Origin: Gemmatimonadota bacterium
Lineage (GTDB): Bacteria; Gemmatimonadota; Gemmatimonadetes; Longimicrobiales; Longimicrobiaceae
NCBI GenBank assembly: GCA_028287185.1
Contig: JAQBQD010000161.1
Location: 23,531 to 87,530, forward strand
Length of the DNA: 64,000 nucleotides
Reading direction: 5' to 3'
The position numbers and the translations under genes were made by a program. Of the stretch, positions 52,762-62,035 are shown piece after piece (positions within the stretch are counted from its first letter, which is position 1; every line of letters starts with the position of its first letter). A model generated the notes under the pieces. That model searched no databases. It saw nothing but the letters and a program-made list of their open reading frames with translations, and was not told the DNA's origin.

Positions 52762-54521
52762 AAGCGTGGGTTGAGGCGCACGAACACGTTCACGCCGCCG
52801 CCGCCGTCCAGCGGCACGGCGCCATAGATGCCCAGCCGGCCCAGCACCACTCCGAGGCCCACGTCCACGGCGGTGGGCTCGTCCATCCCCGCCGCGGCCG
52901 CCCAGCCGCGGCCCGCGTCCATGAACACCACCCACGCGAAGTCCGCGTTCCAACTGGCGCGGCGGCGGCCGTGCCAGCCCTCGGCCCCGTCGCTGGCCAC
53001 GTCGCCCTCGTCGTCGGCGTCCCAGTGCAGGCGGAAGCGCAGGCTGCCCCGGTACTCCGCCTGCGCCAGCGCGAAGCGGTCGCATCCGTAGCCGGCGTAG
53101 AAGGCCGGCGGCGGCTCGTCGCCCCCGCGCCCCACGTCGCGGGCGCGCACGTAGCGCTGCGAGCGCGCGCCGCAGTCCAGCGAGAACAGGGTGTAGCCCG
53201 GCAGCGACCCCTCGCCCCCCAGCGCGTGCTGCCGCTGCGGGGGAAGCGCGCCGCCGTCCAGCGCTCCGCCGGCCAGGAGGCGAAGGTTGAGGCGCGAGGT
53301 GGGGCTGATGCGGTTGTAGCGCCGCACGTCTACGGTGCCCTGCGTGAAGCCGCCGTAGTCCACCGCCGGCAGCACGGCCCCCGGCGCGCCCAGGGGCCCG
53401 TACACGTCCGCCTCGGGGCGGCGCAGGTCGGTGCCCAGCGAGCGCTCCACCTCGGTGGAGACGAACCACCCCGTGCTGGGGTCGCCGCGGTGGTTGCGCG
53501 TGTCGTAGGCGCCGGACACCGCCACGGTGCGCAGCACGCCCTCGCCCACCAGCGGCTGCGCGCGCCACGCCTCGTCGTTCTTGAAGATCGTCCACGGGCT
53601 GCCCGAGGGCAGGCTGCGGTCGCGCTCGTCGCGGTACTCGGCCGTGGCCGAGAAGGGCGAGCCCTCCGGCGCCACCATCACGTACCCGCTCCAGCCCCTG
53701 CGCTCGTAGTGGTCGCGGTAGTCGCGGTGCAGGAAGAAGGTGGAAAGGCCGTTCTCCAGCTTGCTCAGGTGCCACGCCTCGATGGGGTCCACCACCCGCC
53801 GCAGGCTGGCGCCCACCCGCACGGCCCCGTGGCCGCCCACGAACTGCTCCAGCCGCACGTCGTAGCCCCAGCGGTCGGGCCCCAGGGCCGTGCCCTCCTC
53901 GGTGCGGTAGATGGCGCTGGCGCGCAGCCGCAGCGGGTTGGCGCCCACCGTCTCGATCACGGGCCCGAAGGTGATGGGAAGCCCCTCCACCCGGTTGTAG
54001 CTCTGCCCCGTGGCCACCACGAAGTCCGCGCGCCCCTGCCGCACGTGCCCCACCTGGAAGCCCGCGCCCTCCGTGGGACCCGTGTAGACGATGCGCTCGC
54101 CCTCGCGGCGGAAGGCCAGGCGGTCGGAGTAGGCCACGACCTCGCCGCCCACGCGGGCGTGCTCCAGCCCGCTGACGACGCCGCCCACCACCGTCAGGCC
54201 GCCCGTCACCCGTGCGCCCTCCAGCAGCTTCACGTCACCGTCGATGACCAGCAGGCCGCCGTCGATGGTGCCGCCCACCGTCACCGGCCCCCCCAGCACC
54301 GCCACGTCGCCTCCGATGGAGCGGTCCGGGGGGATGCGGGTGCGGCCCGTGAAGTGGATGACCTCGGGGTCGTTGAAGAACGCCGTGAGCCGCCGCGCCG
54401 TCTCCGGCGGAAGGCCGGCGTCGGCGATGGCGACGGCGGCCGAGTCGCGCCCCGTGCCCTGCGCCCGCGCCGGGGCGGCTGCGGCCAGCGCCGCCAGGCC
54501 GAGGATTGCGTACCTGCGCAT
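52758..54521 (-). CDS. Omp85/BamA-family barrel with bactofilin-like N-terminal region
   Basis: 587 residues. Signal peptide to AAPARAQ. Residues about 65-130 contain hydrophobic six-residue steps, DVAVLGGPVTVGGTIDGGLLV, DGDVKLLEGARVTGGLTVVGG and GLEHARVGGEVV, that read as a right-handed beta-helix like bactofilin/DUF583 repeats rather than POTRA domains. From about 170 on is a 16-strand type barrel with SGAYDTRNHRGDPSTGWFVSTEVE and the D15 lid/β-signal region, ending VNVFVRLNPRF with terminal Phe. GGAGG precedes the ATG. It lies 182 bp downstream of the NtrC-type gene and is coupled to DUF4390. An insertion or transport role is inferred. Confidence 0.85.
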   Translation of the reverse strand: MRRYAILGLAALAAAAPARAQGTGRDSAAVAIADAGLPPETARRLTAFFNDPEVIHFTGRTRIPPDRSIGGDVAVLGGPVTVGGTIDGGLLVIDGDVKLLEGARVTGGLTVVGGVVSGLEHARVGGEVVAYSDRLAFRREGERIVYTGPTEGAGFQVGHVRQGRADFVVATGQSYNRVEGLPITFGPVIETVGANPLRLRASAIYRTEEGTALGPDRWGYDVRLEQFVGGHGAVRVGASLRRVVDPIEAWHLSKLENGLSTFFLHRDYRDHYERRGWSGYVMVAPEGSPFSATAEYRDERDRSLPSGSPWTIFKNDEAWRAQPLVGEGVLRTVAVSGAYDTRNHRGDPSTGWFVSTEVERSLGTDLRRPEADVYGPLGAPGAVLPAVDYGGFTQGTVDVRRYNRISPTSRLNLRLLAGGALDGGALPPQRQHALGGEGSLPGYTLFSLDCGARSQRYVRARDVGRGGDEPPPAFYAGYGCDRFALAQAEYRGSLRFRLHWDADDEGDVASDGAEGWHGRRRASWNADFAWVVFMDAGRGWAAAAGMDEPTAVDVGLGVVLGRLGIYGAVPLDGGGGVNVFVRLNPRF

Positions 54522-54670
54522 CGTCCCTCCGGATGTGTGAGAGTGCGTCCCCCGCGACCGCGGGTCCGCACCGACGAAAGGCAGGCGCCATGCCTTCCCC
54601 GTCGTATTCTGCATGTCGATACGGAACAACATCTTCGCCGCATCGGCAGAATCGGCGGACGAGCGGAAAC

Positions 54671-54685
54671 GTGTCGCCGCGACAC
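54671..54685. promoter_or_regulatory. Inverted repeat between the NtrC-type and barrel genes
   Basis: GTGTCGC C GCGACAC is a perfect 7-bp dyad with a 1-base centre, 18 bp after the regulator stop. It could be an operator or a weak terminator. Confidence 0.3.
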
Positions 54686-54703
54686 GCATGCGGGACGCAG
54701 GTG

Positions 54704-56074
54704 TCACCTTTCGATGCCCAGGCGCCGCATCCGCCGGTACAGGTTGGCGCGGTCCGTACGCAGGCGGCGTGCGGCCTCGGCCACGCTGCCGTCGGCCGCG
54801 TCCAGCGCCCCGCCCAGCAGGCGGCGCTCGTAGTCGTCCAGGCGGTCGGCCAGCGAGCGCTCGTCGCCGTCGCGGTAGGCGGCCGCATCCTCGCCCGCGG
54901 GCGCCGGGCCCGAGCCCGCCAGCACGCCGCGCAGCTCGCCCGCGCCCACCTCGGCGTCGGCGTGCAGGATGGCCAGGCGCTCCAGGATGTTGGCCAGCTC
55001 GCGCACGTTGCCCGGCCAGGCGTGCCGCACCAGCACCTCCGTGGCGGCGGGGCTCAGGCGCGGGGGCTTGAGGCCGGTACGGGCCCGATGGCGAGCCAGG
55101 AAGTGATCCACCAGCAGCGGCACGTCGTCGCGGCGCTCGCGCAGCGGCGGCAGGTGCAGGGGGATCACGTTCAGCCGGAAGAACAGGTCCTCGCGGAAGC
55201 GCCCGCCCGCCACCTCCGCCCGCAGGTCCTTGTTCGTCGCGGCCAGGATGCGCACGTCCACCGAGATCGTCTCGGACCCGCCCACGCGCTCGATCTCGCC
55301 CGCCTCCAGCGCGCGCAGCAGCTTGGCCTGCGCCTCCAGCGACAGGTCGCCGATCTCGTCCAGGAAGAGCGTGCCCCCCGACGCCAGCTCGAAGCGCCCC
55401 CGCCGGCGCTCGGTGGCCCCGGTAAAGCTGCCGCGCTCGTGCCCGAACAGCTCCGACTCCACCAGGTCGCGGGGGATGGCGGCGCAGTTCAGCCGGATGA
55501 GCGGCCCGCCCGCGCGCGGCGACAGGCGGTGGATGGCGCTGGCCGCCACCTCCTTGCCCGTGCCCGACTCGCCGCTGATGAGCACCCGCGCGTCCGTGGG
55601 CGCCACCCGGCCGATGAGGACGCGTACCGCCTCCATCGCGGCGCTGCGGCCCACCATCTCGCGGTCCTCGCCCAGCTCCTCGCGCAGCGCCCGGTTGATC
55701 TCGCGCGTCTTCCGCAGCTCCAGGGCGGAGCGGAGCGTCAGCAGCACGGCCTCGGGCGTGAGGGGCTTCTCGATGAAGTGGAAGGCGCCCAGCTTGGTCG
55801 CGCGCACCGCGTCGGACAGCGACGCCTTGCCGCTCATCATCACCACCGGCAGGTCGGGCGCGGCCTGCTTCAGCCGCGGCAGCGCGTCCAGCCCCGTCTC
55901 GTCCGCCATGTACAGGTCCATCAGCACGGCGTCCGGCTCCTCGCCCATCACCTCGGCCAGCGCGCCCTTGCCGCTGCCCGCCTCGCGCACCCGGTAGCCC
56001 TCGGCGCGCAGCAGGGCCCCCAGCATGCGGCGGATGTTGGGCTCGTCGTCGACGATCAGCACGGTGGATTGCAT
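54704..56074 (-). CDS. NtrC-family sigma54-dependent response regulator
   Basis: 456 residues. Receiver with Asp53 ([13 protein letters not shown]) and Lys in FIEKPLT; AAA+ domain (about 140-375) with Walker A GESGTGKE, the sigma54-contact loop [16 protein letters not shown] (GAFTGA variant GSFTGA), Walker [13 protein letters not shown] and arginine finger region [22 protein letters not shown]. The C-terminus is a Fis-type helix-turn-helix ([26 protein letters not shown]). It should activate sigma54 promoters on phosphorylation. No kinase adjoins it. Envelope genes (barrel and DUF4390) follow on the same strand and may be targets. Confidence 0.95.
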   Translation of the reverse strand: MQSTVLIVDDEPNIRRMLGALLRAEGYRVREAGSGKGALAEVMGEEPDAVLMDLYMADETGLDALPRLKQAAPDLPVVMMSGKASLSDAVRATKLGAFHFIEKPLTPEAVLLTLRSALELRKTREINRALREELGEDREMVGRSAAMEAVRVLIGRVAPTDARVLISGESGTGKEVAASAIHRLSPRAGGPLIRLNCAAIPRDLVESELFGHERGSFTGATERRRGRFELASGGTLFLDEIGDLSLEAQAKLLRALEAGEIERVGGSETISVDVRILAATNKDLRAEVAGGRFREDLFFRLNVIPLHLPPLRERRDDVPLLVDHFLARHRARTGLKPPRLSPAATEVLVRHAWPGNVRELANILERLAILHADAEVGAGELRGVLAGSGPAPAGEDAAAYRDGDERSLADRLDDYERRLLGGALDAADGSVAEAARRLRTDRANLYRRMRRLGIER

Positions 56075-56432
56075 GAGGCGGCGGGCAGGGCGCGGCGGAA
56101 GGGCGGACGGACGTGGGGCGATGTACGCCGTCGGGGCTGTAATGTTTCCTGCAGGACCGCTCGCTCCGGGAATGTACCGCCGATACGGAGCGGAGCGAAG
56201 GATGCTCGGCGGATGGGAAGGAGGTGGCAAGCGCCTGCGGGACTTCGCGTTCGCTCCGCGCGATGCGACTCCAACGGAAGCGGGGCAGATTGCTACGGAT
56301 CGGTCGGTCGATGACCGGCTGTCGGCGGCCCCCATCCGATGACGCCGGCGGACAGGAAGGCGCCCGGGGCAGCATCGCTCCGGGCGCCTTCCTCCATCAT
56401 CGGACCCGGTCGGTGGACCGGGTCGCCGGACG
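56075..56432. other. Intergenic stretch upstream of the NtrC-type gene
   Basis: 358 bases, containing the Hsp33 terminator at 56354-56393. The part 56080-56300 should hold the regulator's promoter; no gene is seen. Confidence 0.5.
56354..56393. terminator. Terminator of the Hsp33 gene
   Basis: AGGAAGGCGCCCGG (56354-56367) pairs perfectly with 56380-56393, 12-base loop: a 14-bp stem 40 bases after the Hsp33 stop. Confidence 0.75.
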
Positions 56433-57326
56433 CTACCGCGAGGCGTCGAGGATGGCCTGCATCTCGTGTGGCGCGAAGTGGTACTTCTCGTTGCAGAAGT
56501 GGCACACCACCTCGGTGGCGGGCGCCGTCTCCTCGGCGATGATGCGCTCGATCTCGGCCTCGCCCAGGCTCAGGATGCCTCCCTCGAAGCGCTCGCGCGA
56601 GCAGGGGCACTTGAAGGAGACCGGATAGCGGTCGCCCGGGGTGTATCCCTCGGGGAAGATGCGCTCCAGGATCTGCTCCGGCGTGGCGCCCTCCAGCAGC
56701 AGCGCCGTGGGGTGCGGCAGCGCGGCCATGCGCGCCTCGATGGCCGCCAGCTCGTTGTCGTCCAGCCCGCCCAGGATCTGCACCATGTACCCGCCGGCCG
56801 CCGCCGTGCGCCCGGCGCCGTCCACGAACACGCCGATGCCCACGCCGCTGGGCGTCTGCTCGCTCTTCAGCAGGTAGTGCGCGAAGTCCTCGCCGATCTC
56901 GCCCGAGTGCAGCTCCACCATGCCCTGGTAGGTCTCGCGCATGCCCAGGTCGCGGGTGACGGCCAGGTATCCCTCGGTGCCCACCACGCCGGCCACGTTC
57001 AGCTTGCCGGGGCGCACGTCGGGGGCGTCCGCGTGGGGGTTGCCGACCAGGCCGCGCACCTCGCCCCGCCCGTTCACCGTCACCACGATGCGGCCCACGG
57101 GCCCGTTGCCGCGCACGTCCGCCGTCAGCAGCTGCTCCTCCTCCTTCAGCGACGCCGCCGCCAGCAGCAGCGCGCCCATCGCCGTGCGCCCCAGCGCCGC
57201 CGTGACGGGCGCGGAGGTGTCGTGGCGCGCCTGCAGCTCGGCCACCACGTCCGTGGCATCCAGCGCGAAGGCGCGCACCCGCTCGCCGAGGGCGGTGGCG
57301 CGCACCATGTAGTCCCTGTCGCTCAT
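56433..57326 (-). CDS. hslO: Hsp33 family redox-regulated chaperone
   Basis: 297 residues, normal for the family. The N-terminal domain has [49 protein letters not shown] and the [13 protein letters not shown] segment. The C-terminal zinc switch is CPC (Cys240/Cys242) and CHFC (Cys275/Cys278). Oxidation of these four cysteines releases zinc and turns on holdase activity against aggregating proteins in the cytosol. The start at 57326 gives a standard N-terminus. The leader carries a terminator-like hairpin. It is divergent from the cupin gene. Confidence 0.97.
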   Translation of the reverse strand: MSDRDYMVRATALGERVRAFALDATDVVAELQARHDTSAPVTAALGRTAMGALLLAAASLKEEEQLLTADVRGNGPVGRIVVTVNGRGEVRGLVGNPHADAPDVRPGKLNVAGVVGTEGYLAVTRDLGMRETYQGMVELHSGEIGEDFAHYLLKSEQTPSGVGIGVFVDGAGRTAAAGGYMVQILGGLDDNELAAIEARMAALPHPTALLLEGATPEQILERIFPEGYTPGDRYPVSFKCPCSRERFEGGILSLGEAEIERIIAEETAPATEVVCHFCNEKYHFAPHEMQAILDASR

Positions 57327-57357
57327 CGTCGTCTCATCCTCCGCTTGCAATGCAATG

Positions 57358-57388
57358 AAAACCGCGGCCCCCGTGCTCGGGGCCGCGG
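57358..57388 (-). terminator. Intrinsic-terminator-like hairpin in the Hsp33 leader
   Basis: CCGCGGCCCC (57362-57371) pairs perfectly with 57379-57388, loop CGTGCTC, and on the minus strand TTTTC follows at once. It lies 32 bases before the Hsp33 start, with no known gene ending here, so it may attenuate the gene or end a short RNA. The rest of 57327-57686 shows only promoter space for the two divergent genes. Confidence 0.5.
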
Positions 57389-57686
57389 CTGCAAGGAGAT
57401 ACACCGAAAGGAGATGGCGGGTCCGGCAGCGGGCGCCTGGTTCCGCCTCGCTGGCCCATCCGTCCCGTCCCGCCTTTCCCGCGGGGACCCGTGCCCACCG
57501 CCGCCGGCATCTCCAACAAGCCTGCGCAGCACCGGGACGGCGGGGTCGGTCGGCGGCGCGCCTGCGGACTTTCGTGCTTGACGCCATGCGGCCGGGCACC
57601 CATCCTGCGCTTGTGCGGCAGGCCGCCCCCGCGGCATCCGCCGCCGCCGGCCGGCACCGAGATCCGGACCCATCCACCGAGGCCGC

Positions 57687-58196
57687 ATGTCCGCCACCGA
57701 GCTCCTCACCGCGAGCGGCGCGCCCGCCGCCGAGCCGCAGACCGTCGACATCCGCACCTTCCGCACGACGGTGCGCGTGCCGGCGGCGTCCACGGGCGGC
57801 GCGCTGAGCGTGCTGGAGCACACGCTGCCGGCGGGCTACGTCGCCATGCCCGTGCACACGCACGCGCGCGAGACGGAGGTGACGCACGTGCTGGAGGGAA
57901 CGCTGACCGTGCAGGTGGGCGACGGGGTGACGCGCGCGGGACCCGGCGATCTCGTGGTGAAGCCGGCCGGCGTGCGCCACGCCTTCTGGAACGAAGGGCT
58001 GCGCCCCGTGCGGTTCCTGGAGATCGTGACGCCGGGCGGCATCGAGGAGTTCTATGCGGAGGTGGCGCGGGCGATCGGCGCGAAGGGAAAGCCCGACATG
58101 GGCAAGGTGATGGCCGCCGCCGAGCGCCACGGCCTGCGCTTCGAGATGGGGAGCCTGATGGACCTGCTGGACCGCTACGGCGTTCGGCTTTCGTAG
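57687..58196 (+). CDS. Cupin-domain protein
   Basis: 169 residues, a single cupin barrel. Motif 1: MPVHTHARETEVTHVLEGTL (His, His, Glu metal ligands); motif 2: PGDLVVKPAGVRHAFWNEG (fourth ligand His). A helical tail of about 50 residues follows (EEFYAEVARAIG). Such small cupins are cytosolic metal-dependent enzymes or sugar/acid binders; the reaction is unknown. The ATG follows CGAGGCCGC. It is divergent from Hsp33, and a TTGACG box at about 57577 could be its -35. Confidence 0.9.
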   Translation: MSATELLTASGAPAAEPQTVDIRTFRTTVRVPAASTGGALSVLEHTLPAGYVAMPVHTHARETEVTHVLEGTLTVQVGDGVTRAGPGDLVVKPAGVRHAFWNEGLRPVRFLEIVTPGGIEEFYAEVARAIGAKGKPDMGKVMAAAERHGLRFEMGSLMDLLDRYGVRLS

Positions 58197-58572
58197 CTCC
58201 TGGCGCGCTCGTCCGCCGGCGCAGGTGACGGCTGCCGTTCACTCGTCGCTCTCCGCCGGGTGAGCCGCCGTCTGCACCATCGGCGCCGCCGCCCGGCCGA
58301 CGCCTGCCGAGGGCGCCTCCGTCAGCGGGGGGCGCCCTCGCGCGTTACACCAGACGGCGCGGCGACGGGTTCCGCAAACCGCGCCATCGGACGGATGGAT
58401 TGGCTTCCTCCGGGTTCGCTTCGATCCACGGACGCCTCCGCTGGACGGACAGGTCCGCGATCGGGACGGAATCGTCGGCGGGACGTCGATCCGCGAGCTC
58501 TGGTGCGTCGATCCGGCGATCCAACGCAGTCCTCTCCCACTGGAAGATGATGAACCCCTCTGCGGAGCTGGG
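58197..58572. other. Intergenic stretch
   Basis: 376 bases between the cupin and barrel genes. Nothing distinctive beyond a purine-rich stretch at 58535-58570 before the next gene. No gene is supported. Confidence 0.5.
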
Positions 58573-59934
58573 ATGAAGCTCGGGTCGTCCATCGTTCGCC
58601 GACGGGCCGGCAGTCGAGGGGTATTCTGCCGATGCGCGGCGATGGCGGCGGCGGGCGCCCTGCTGACCGCCGGCCGGGCGGCGGCGCAGGGGATGGAAGG
58701 GATGTCGATGCCCGATTCCGCGAAGCGCATCGCGTGGAGCGTGGGTGCGCAGGCGGTGGGACTGGTGACGCGGGTGAGCCCTGCGTTCGGCGGGCGCGCG
58801 TACACGGAGGGGTACCTGACGCAGCCGGCGGTGATGGCGCACGCGTCCGCGCTGGGCGGGCACGTCGTGGGGACGGGGACGCTGAACCTGGAGGGATGGA
58901 CGCTGCGGCGGGGCGAGCTGGACCCCGGCATCTACGGCGAAGGGTACGTGGACCGGCGCCACCCGCACACCTACGTGCACGAGGCCGTCCTTTCCGCCGT
59001 GGACGCGCTGGGGCGGGCGGACGGCGCGGGGGTGCTGTCCCTCTCCGCCGGCAAGGGATTCGTGCCGTTCGGCACCGACGATCCCATGTCGCGGCCGTTC
59101 GTGAAGTATCCCGTGAACCACCACCTGGCGCAGATCCTGGAGCGCGTGGTGGCGTCCGCCGGCTACCGGCGCGGGCCCGTGCTGCTGGAGGCATCGGTGT
59201 TCGGCGGCGACGAGCCCATCGGCCCCGGCGCGCCGCCCGTGTGGAGACGGTTCGGGGACTCGCGCGCGGGGCGGGTGACGGTGTCGCTTCCCGGCGGATT
59301 GGAGGCGCAGGCCAGCCGCGCGTTCGTGGCCTCGCCGGAGTTCGCGACCGGCGCGGGCCCCGACCAGCGCAAGTGGAGCGCGTCGCTGCGGATGGCGCGG
59401 GCGGGGCGATACGCGCTGGTGGAGTGGGCGCGCAGCGACGAGTACAACGGCAGCCGGCGCAGCTTCCGCTTCCAGAGCGTGCTGGGGGAGGGATCGCTGG
59501 ACCGCGGCCCGTGGCGCCTGGCCCTGCGCGGCGAACGGACGGTGCGGCCCGAGGAGGAGCGGCTGGAGGACCCCTTCCGCGCACCCCGCCCGCACGCCGA
59601 CGCGAACCTCGTGGGCACCACGCGCTGGACGCTGGCGACGGCGGGCGTGAGCCGCGCGTGGACGGCGGGGGCGCTGCGGCTGCGGCCCTTCGCGGAGGCG
59701 ACGCACGCGTGGGCGGTGGCGCAGGCGCGGCCGGCGGTGTTCATCCCCGCCGACTTCTACGGCTCGTCGCGCATCTGGAGCCTGTCGGCCGGGGTGCGGG
59801 TCGGGGCAGGGATGGTGCACCCGCGCATGGGCCGCTACGGCGCCGCGGACGCACAAGCGGGCGGTGAAAGCGCAGGCGCCGCCGCGCACGAGGGGCACGG
59901 CGGACACGACGAGTCCCATCACCCGAACCGATAG
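58573..59934 (+). CDS. Outer-membrane barrel-like protein with His-rich tail
   Basis: 453 residues. Signal peptide (AAMAAAGALLTAGRAAAQ) followed by MEGMSMPDS. The body is alternating strands (GTLNLEGWTLRRGELDPGIYGEGYVDRRHPHTYVHEAVLS; VLSLSAGKGFVPFGTDDPM; EWARSDEYNGSRRSFRFQSVLGEG), consistent with a 14- to 16-strand porin-like barrel. The C-terminus is HEGHGGHDESHHPNR, with six His in 15 residues, a likely metal-binding tail; Met-rich MEGMSM near the N-terminus also suits copper. GGAG precedes the ATG. The next gene begins 6 bp after the stop, so the pair is an operon. Confidence 0.82.
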   Translation: MKLGSSIVRRRAGSRGVFCRCAAMAAAGALLTAGRAAAQGMEGMSMPDSAKRIAWSVGAQAVGLVTRVSPAFGGRAYTEGYLTQPAVMAHASALGGHVVGTGTLNLEGWTLRRGELDPGIYGEGYVDRRHPHTYVHEAVLSAVDALGRADGAGVLSLSAGKGFVPFGTDDPMSRPFVKYPVNHHLAQILERVVASAGYRRGPVLLEASVFGGDEPIGPGAPPVWRRFGDSRAGRVTVSLPGGLEAQASRAFVASPEFATGAGPDQRKWSASLRMARAGRYALVEWARSDEYNGSRRSFRFQSVLGEGSLDRGPWRLALRGERTVRPEEERLEDPFRAPRPHADANLVGTTRWTLATAGVSRAWTAGALRLRPFAEATHAWAVAQARPAVFIPADFYGSSRIWSLSAGVRVGAGMVHPRMGRYGAADAQAGGESAGAAAHEGHGGHDESHHPNR

Positions 59935-59940
59935 AAGCCG

Positions 59941-61176
59941 ATGTTCCGAACCTCTCGTCCGTTCCTGGCCGCCGCCGCGCTGGCGGCGATGGTGGCGTGC
60001 AGCTCGGACGGCACGGGTCCGGCCATCGTCCCCATCGACACGGGGCCCTGCCCGCAGCCCACGGCGGCGGGCTCGCTGGGGCTCGGGTGCGTGGCCGAGC
60101 GCTTCACCGGGGAGCTGAACGTTCGCGGAAGCTGGGCCTACACCAGCACCTGGGGCCGCCGCGGCACCGTGGCGGGCAACGCGGTGAAGGTGTGGAACGT
60201 GGCCGGCACGCGGCCCCTGCTGGTGGACACTCTGCACCTGGAGGGCGCCACCACCACCGGCGACGTGCAGGTGAGCGACGACGGCCGCCTGCTGGTGGTG
60301 GCGACGGAGCGTGCGGGCGGGTCGCTGGCCGTCTACGGCCTGGACGATCCCTCGCACCCGGCGTTCATCACCCGCTACACCACCGAGAACACGCTGGCCG
60401 GCGTGCACACGGCCCAGGTGGAGCGGGTGAACGGCAAGCTGTACGCGTTCCTGTGCATCGACCCGCAGGGCGCGGAGCCGGCCAAGCTGGTGATCGTGGA
60501 CCTGTCCGATCCCGCGCACCCGGTGGAGACGTCGACCCTCACCATCGGCCGGCCGTTCGTGCACGACGTGTTCGTGCGCGACGGGCTGCTGTTCACGGCG
60601 GAGTGGAACGACGGGCTGGGGATCTGGGACATCGGCGGGGGCGGCCGGGGCGGATCGCCGGCGAGCCCCGTGCGCATGGCGCAGGCGGCGGTCACGGGCG
60701 GCGCGGTGCACAACGTGTGGTGGCTGCACGATGCGGCGGGCGGCAAGCGCTGGATCGTCACGGGCGAGGAGCAGCCGGGAGTGATCGGCAGCGCGTCCGC
60801 CGGCGACGTGCACGTGCTGGACGCGGCGGACCTGCTGCACCCGCGCGAGGTGGCGTTCTTTCACGTCGATGGCGCGGGCACGCACAACTTCAGCGTGGAC
60901 GAGGTGCGCGGCACCCTGTACGCGGCCTACTACAACGCCGGCATACGTGCCCTGGACCTGCGCGGCGACCTGGGCGCCTGCACGGCGGAGCAGAAGGCCG
61001 CCGACGGACGGTGCGACCTGGCCAGGATGGGCCGCCTGCTGGGACGCGCGCTGGACCAGGGCGACCTGCCGCAGCCCGTGTACGTGTGGGGCGTGCAGTA
61101 CACGGACGGCCGCCTGTTCGCGTCCGACATGCAGAACGGCCTGGTGCGGCTGGACCCGGCGGGCTTGAAGCAGTGA
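59941..61176 (+). CDS. LVIVD-repeat lipoprotein
   Basis: 411 residues. Signal with lipobox AAMVAC (Cys20). The mature chain is a beta-propeller of LVIVD-type blades: AVKVWNVAGTRPLLVDTLHL, SLAVYGLDDPSHPAFITRY, LVIVDLSDPAHPVETSTLTI, HVLDAADLLHPREVAFFHV and GIRALDLRGDLG. Conserved HNVWW and THNFSVD histidines lie near the blade tops. Members are surface or periplasmic; function is unclear, and choice-of-anchor or hormone-like roles have not been shown. It is translated from an operon with the barrel protein, so it may be its lipoprotein partner at the outer membrane. Confidence 0.92.
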   Translation: MFRTSRPFLAAAALAAMVACSSDGTGPAIVPIDTGPCPQPTAAGSLGLGCVAERFTGELNVRGSWAYTSTWGRRGTVAGNAVKVWNVAGTRPLLVDTLHLEGATTTGDVQVSDDGRLLVVATERAGGSLAVYGLDDPSHPAFITRYTTENTLAGVHTAQVERVNGKLYAFLCIDPQGAEPAKLVIVDLSDPAHPVETSTLTIGRPFVHDVFVRDGLLFTAEWNDGLGIWDIGGGGRGGSPASPVRMAQAAVTGGAVHNVWWLHDAAGGKRWIVTGEEQPGVIGSASAGDVHVLDAADLLHPREVAFFHVDGAGTHNFSVDEVRGTLYAAYYNAGIRALDLRGDLGACTAEQKAADGRCDLARMGRLLGRALDQGDLPQPVYVWGVQYTDGRLFASDMQNGLVRLDPAGLKQ

Positions 61177-61614
61177 GCGGCTGGAAGGTCGCGTCGTTCG
61201 ATACGTCCGATGGATCGGCGCCCCTCCGGGACTCTGGCGACAGTCGGCGGATTCCGTGCTCGGCGGCCGGACGAGATGGAAAGGCCCGGCACGTGACGTT
61301 CGGTGGATGCTGGACCGCGACTCGCCGATCGGCGCGGTGAGATGCGTGGACGATGAGGTGGACGAGGGCGCCCGCGTCGAGTCGATGGAGGTGCGGACTT
61401 CGGGATGATGGAAGCTCATGGTGGACAAGCTCGCTCTCGGGGTTCCGGGAGCGGGCTTGTCCGTGCGCGGAGGATTGGGACGGCGGAGCCGCGTGAGGGA
61501 TGCGCGCCCGGAGGGCCGGGACGGTATAGACCGGGGACATGGCTGACAGAGCGGACCGGCGACATGCTGGACACGGAATCGAGAGAATCTTCGCCCCAAT
61601 GCGGGAGAGGAACG
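61177..61614. other. Intergenic stretch with hairpin and IS left end
   Basis: 438 bases. GGACAAGCTCGCTC (61423-61436) pairs with 61449-61462 with one mismatch, a possible terminator for the lipoprotein operon. From about 61525 the sequence is the left end of the IS remnant. No other gene is seen. Confidence 0.55.
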
Positions 61615-62030
61615 ATGCCGTGGACAAGGACGGAACCGCAGAAAGAGCGGCTGAGGTTCGTGATGAAAGCGGAGGAGGGAGTGTTCAGCATGAAGGAGCT
61701 GTGCGCGCGCTTCAACGTGAGTCGCCAGACGGGCTACACGATTCTCCAACGCTGGCGGGAGGAAGGGGCGGAGGGACTGAAGGACCTCGGGCGGGCACCG
61801 CTGCATTCACCGCAGCGCATCGGTGACGAGCTGGCGGCGCTGCTGCTCGCGACGCGGCGTGCGCACCCGGACTGGGGGCCCCGGAAGATCCACGCCTACC
61901 TGCAGCGGCGCGACGTCGACCTGGTGCTCCCCGCCGCGAGCACGACGGGCGAGCTGTACCGGCGGGCGGGACTGGTCGCGCCGCGAAAGCAGCGGCGGTG
62001 GGTACATCCCGGCCGTGTGCAGGTGGAGGG
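61525..62030 (+). mobile_element. IS481-like insertion sequence remnant, 3' truncated
   Basis: TATAGACCGGGGACATGG with a second similar unit ACCGGCGACATGCTGGACA about 30 bases later resembles the terminal region of IS481-family elements. The transposase begins 90 bp inside. No right end is found; the element is cut off near 62020, where an unrelated minus-strand gene begins. Confidence 0.7.
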
Positions 62031-62035
62031 CAGGT
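61615..62035 (+). pseudogene. Truncated IS481-family transposase
   Basis: About 135 residues match the N-terminal part of IS481-type transposases: MPWTRTEPQKERLRFVMKAE, FSMKELCARFNVSRQTGYTILQRW (helix-turn-helix), GLKDLGRAP, HPDWGPRKIHAYL and STTGELYRRAGLVAPRKQRR. The DDE catalytic domain that should follow is missing. The reading frame stays open into 62442 only by running antisense through the neighbouring HTH gene, so the protein would end in nonsense. It is non-functional as a transposase; the DNA-binding part could still be made. Confidence 0.82.

Noticed and set aside
54522..54703. Sigma54 promoter for the barrel gene
   Set aside because: TGGCGCCTGCCTTTCG on the minus strand keeps the -24 GG but not the -12 TTGC; too weak to list.
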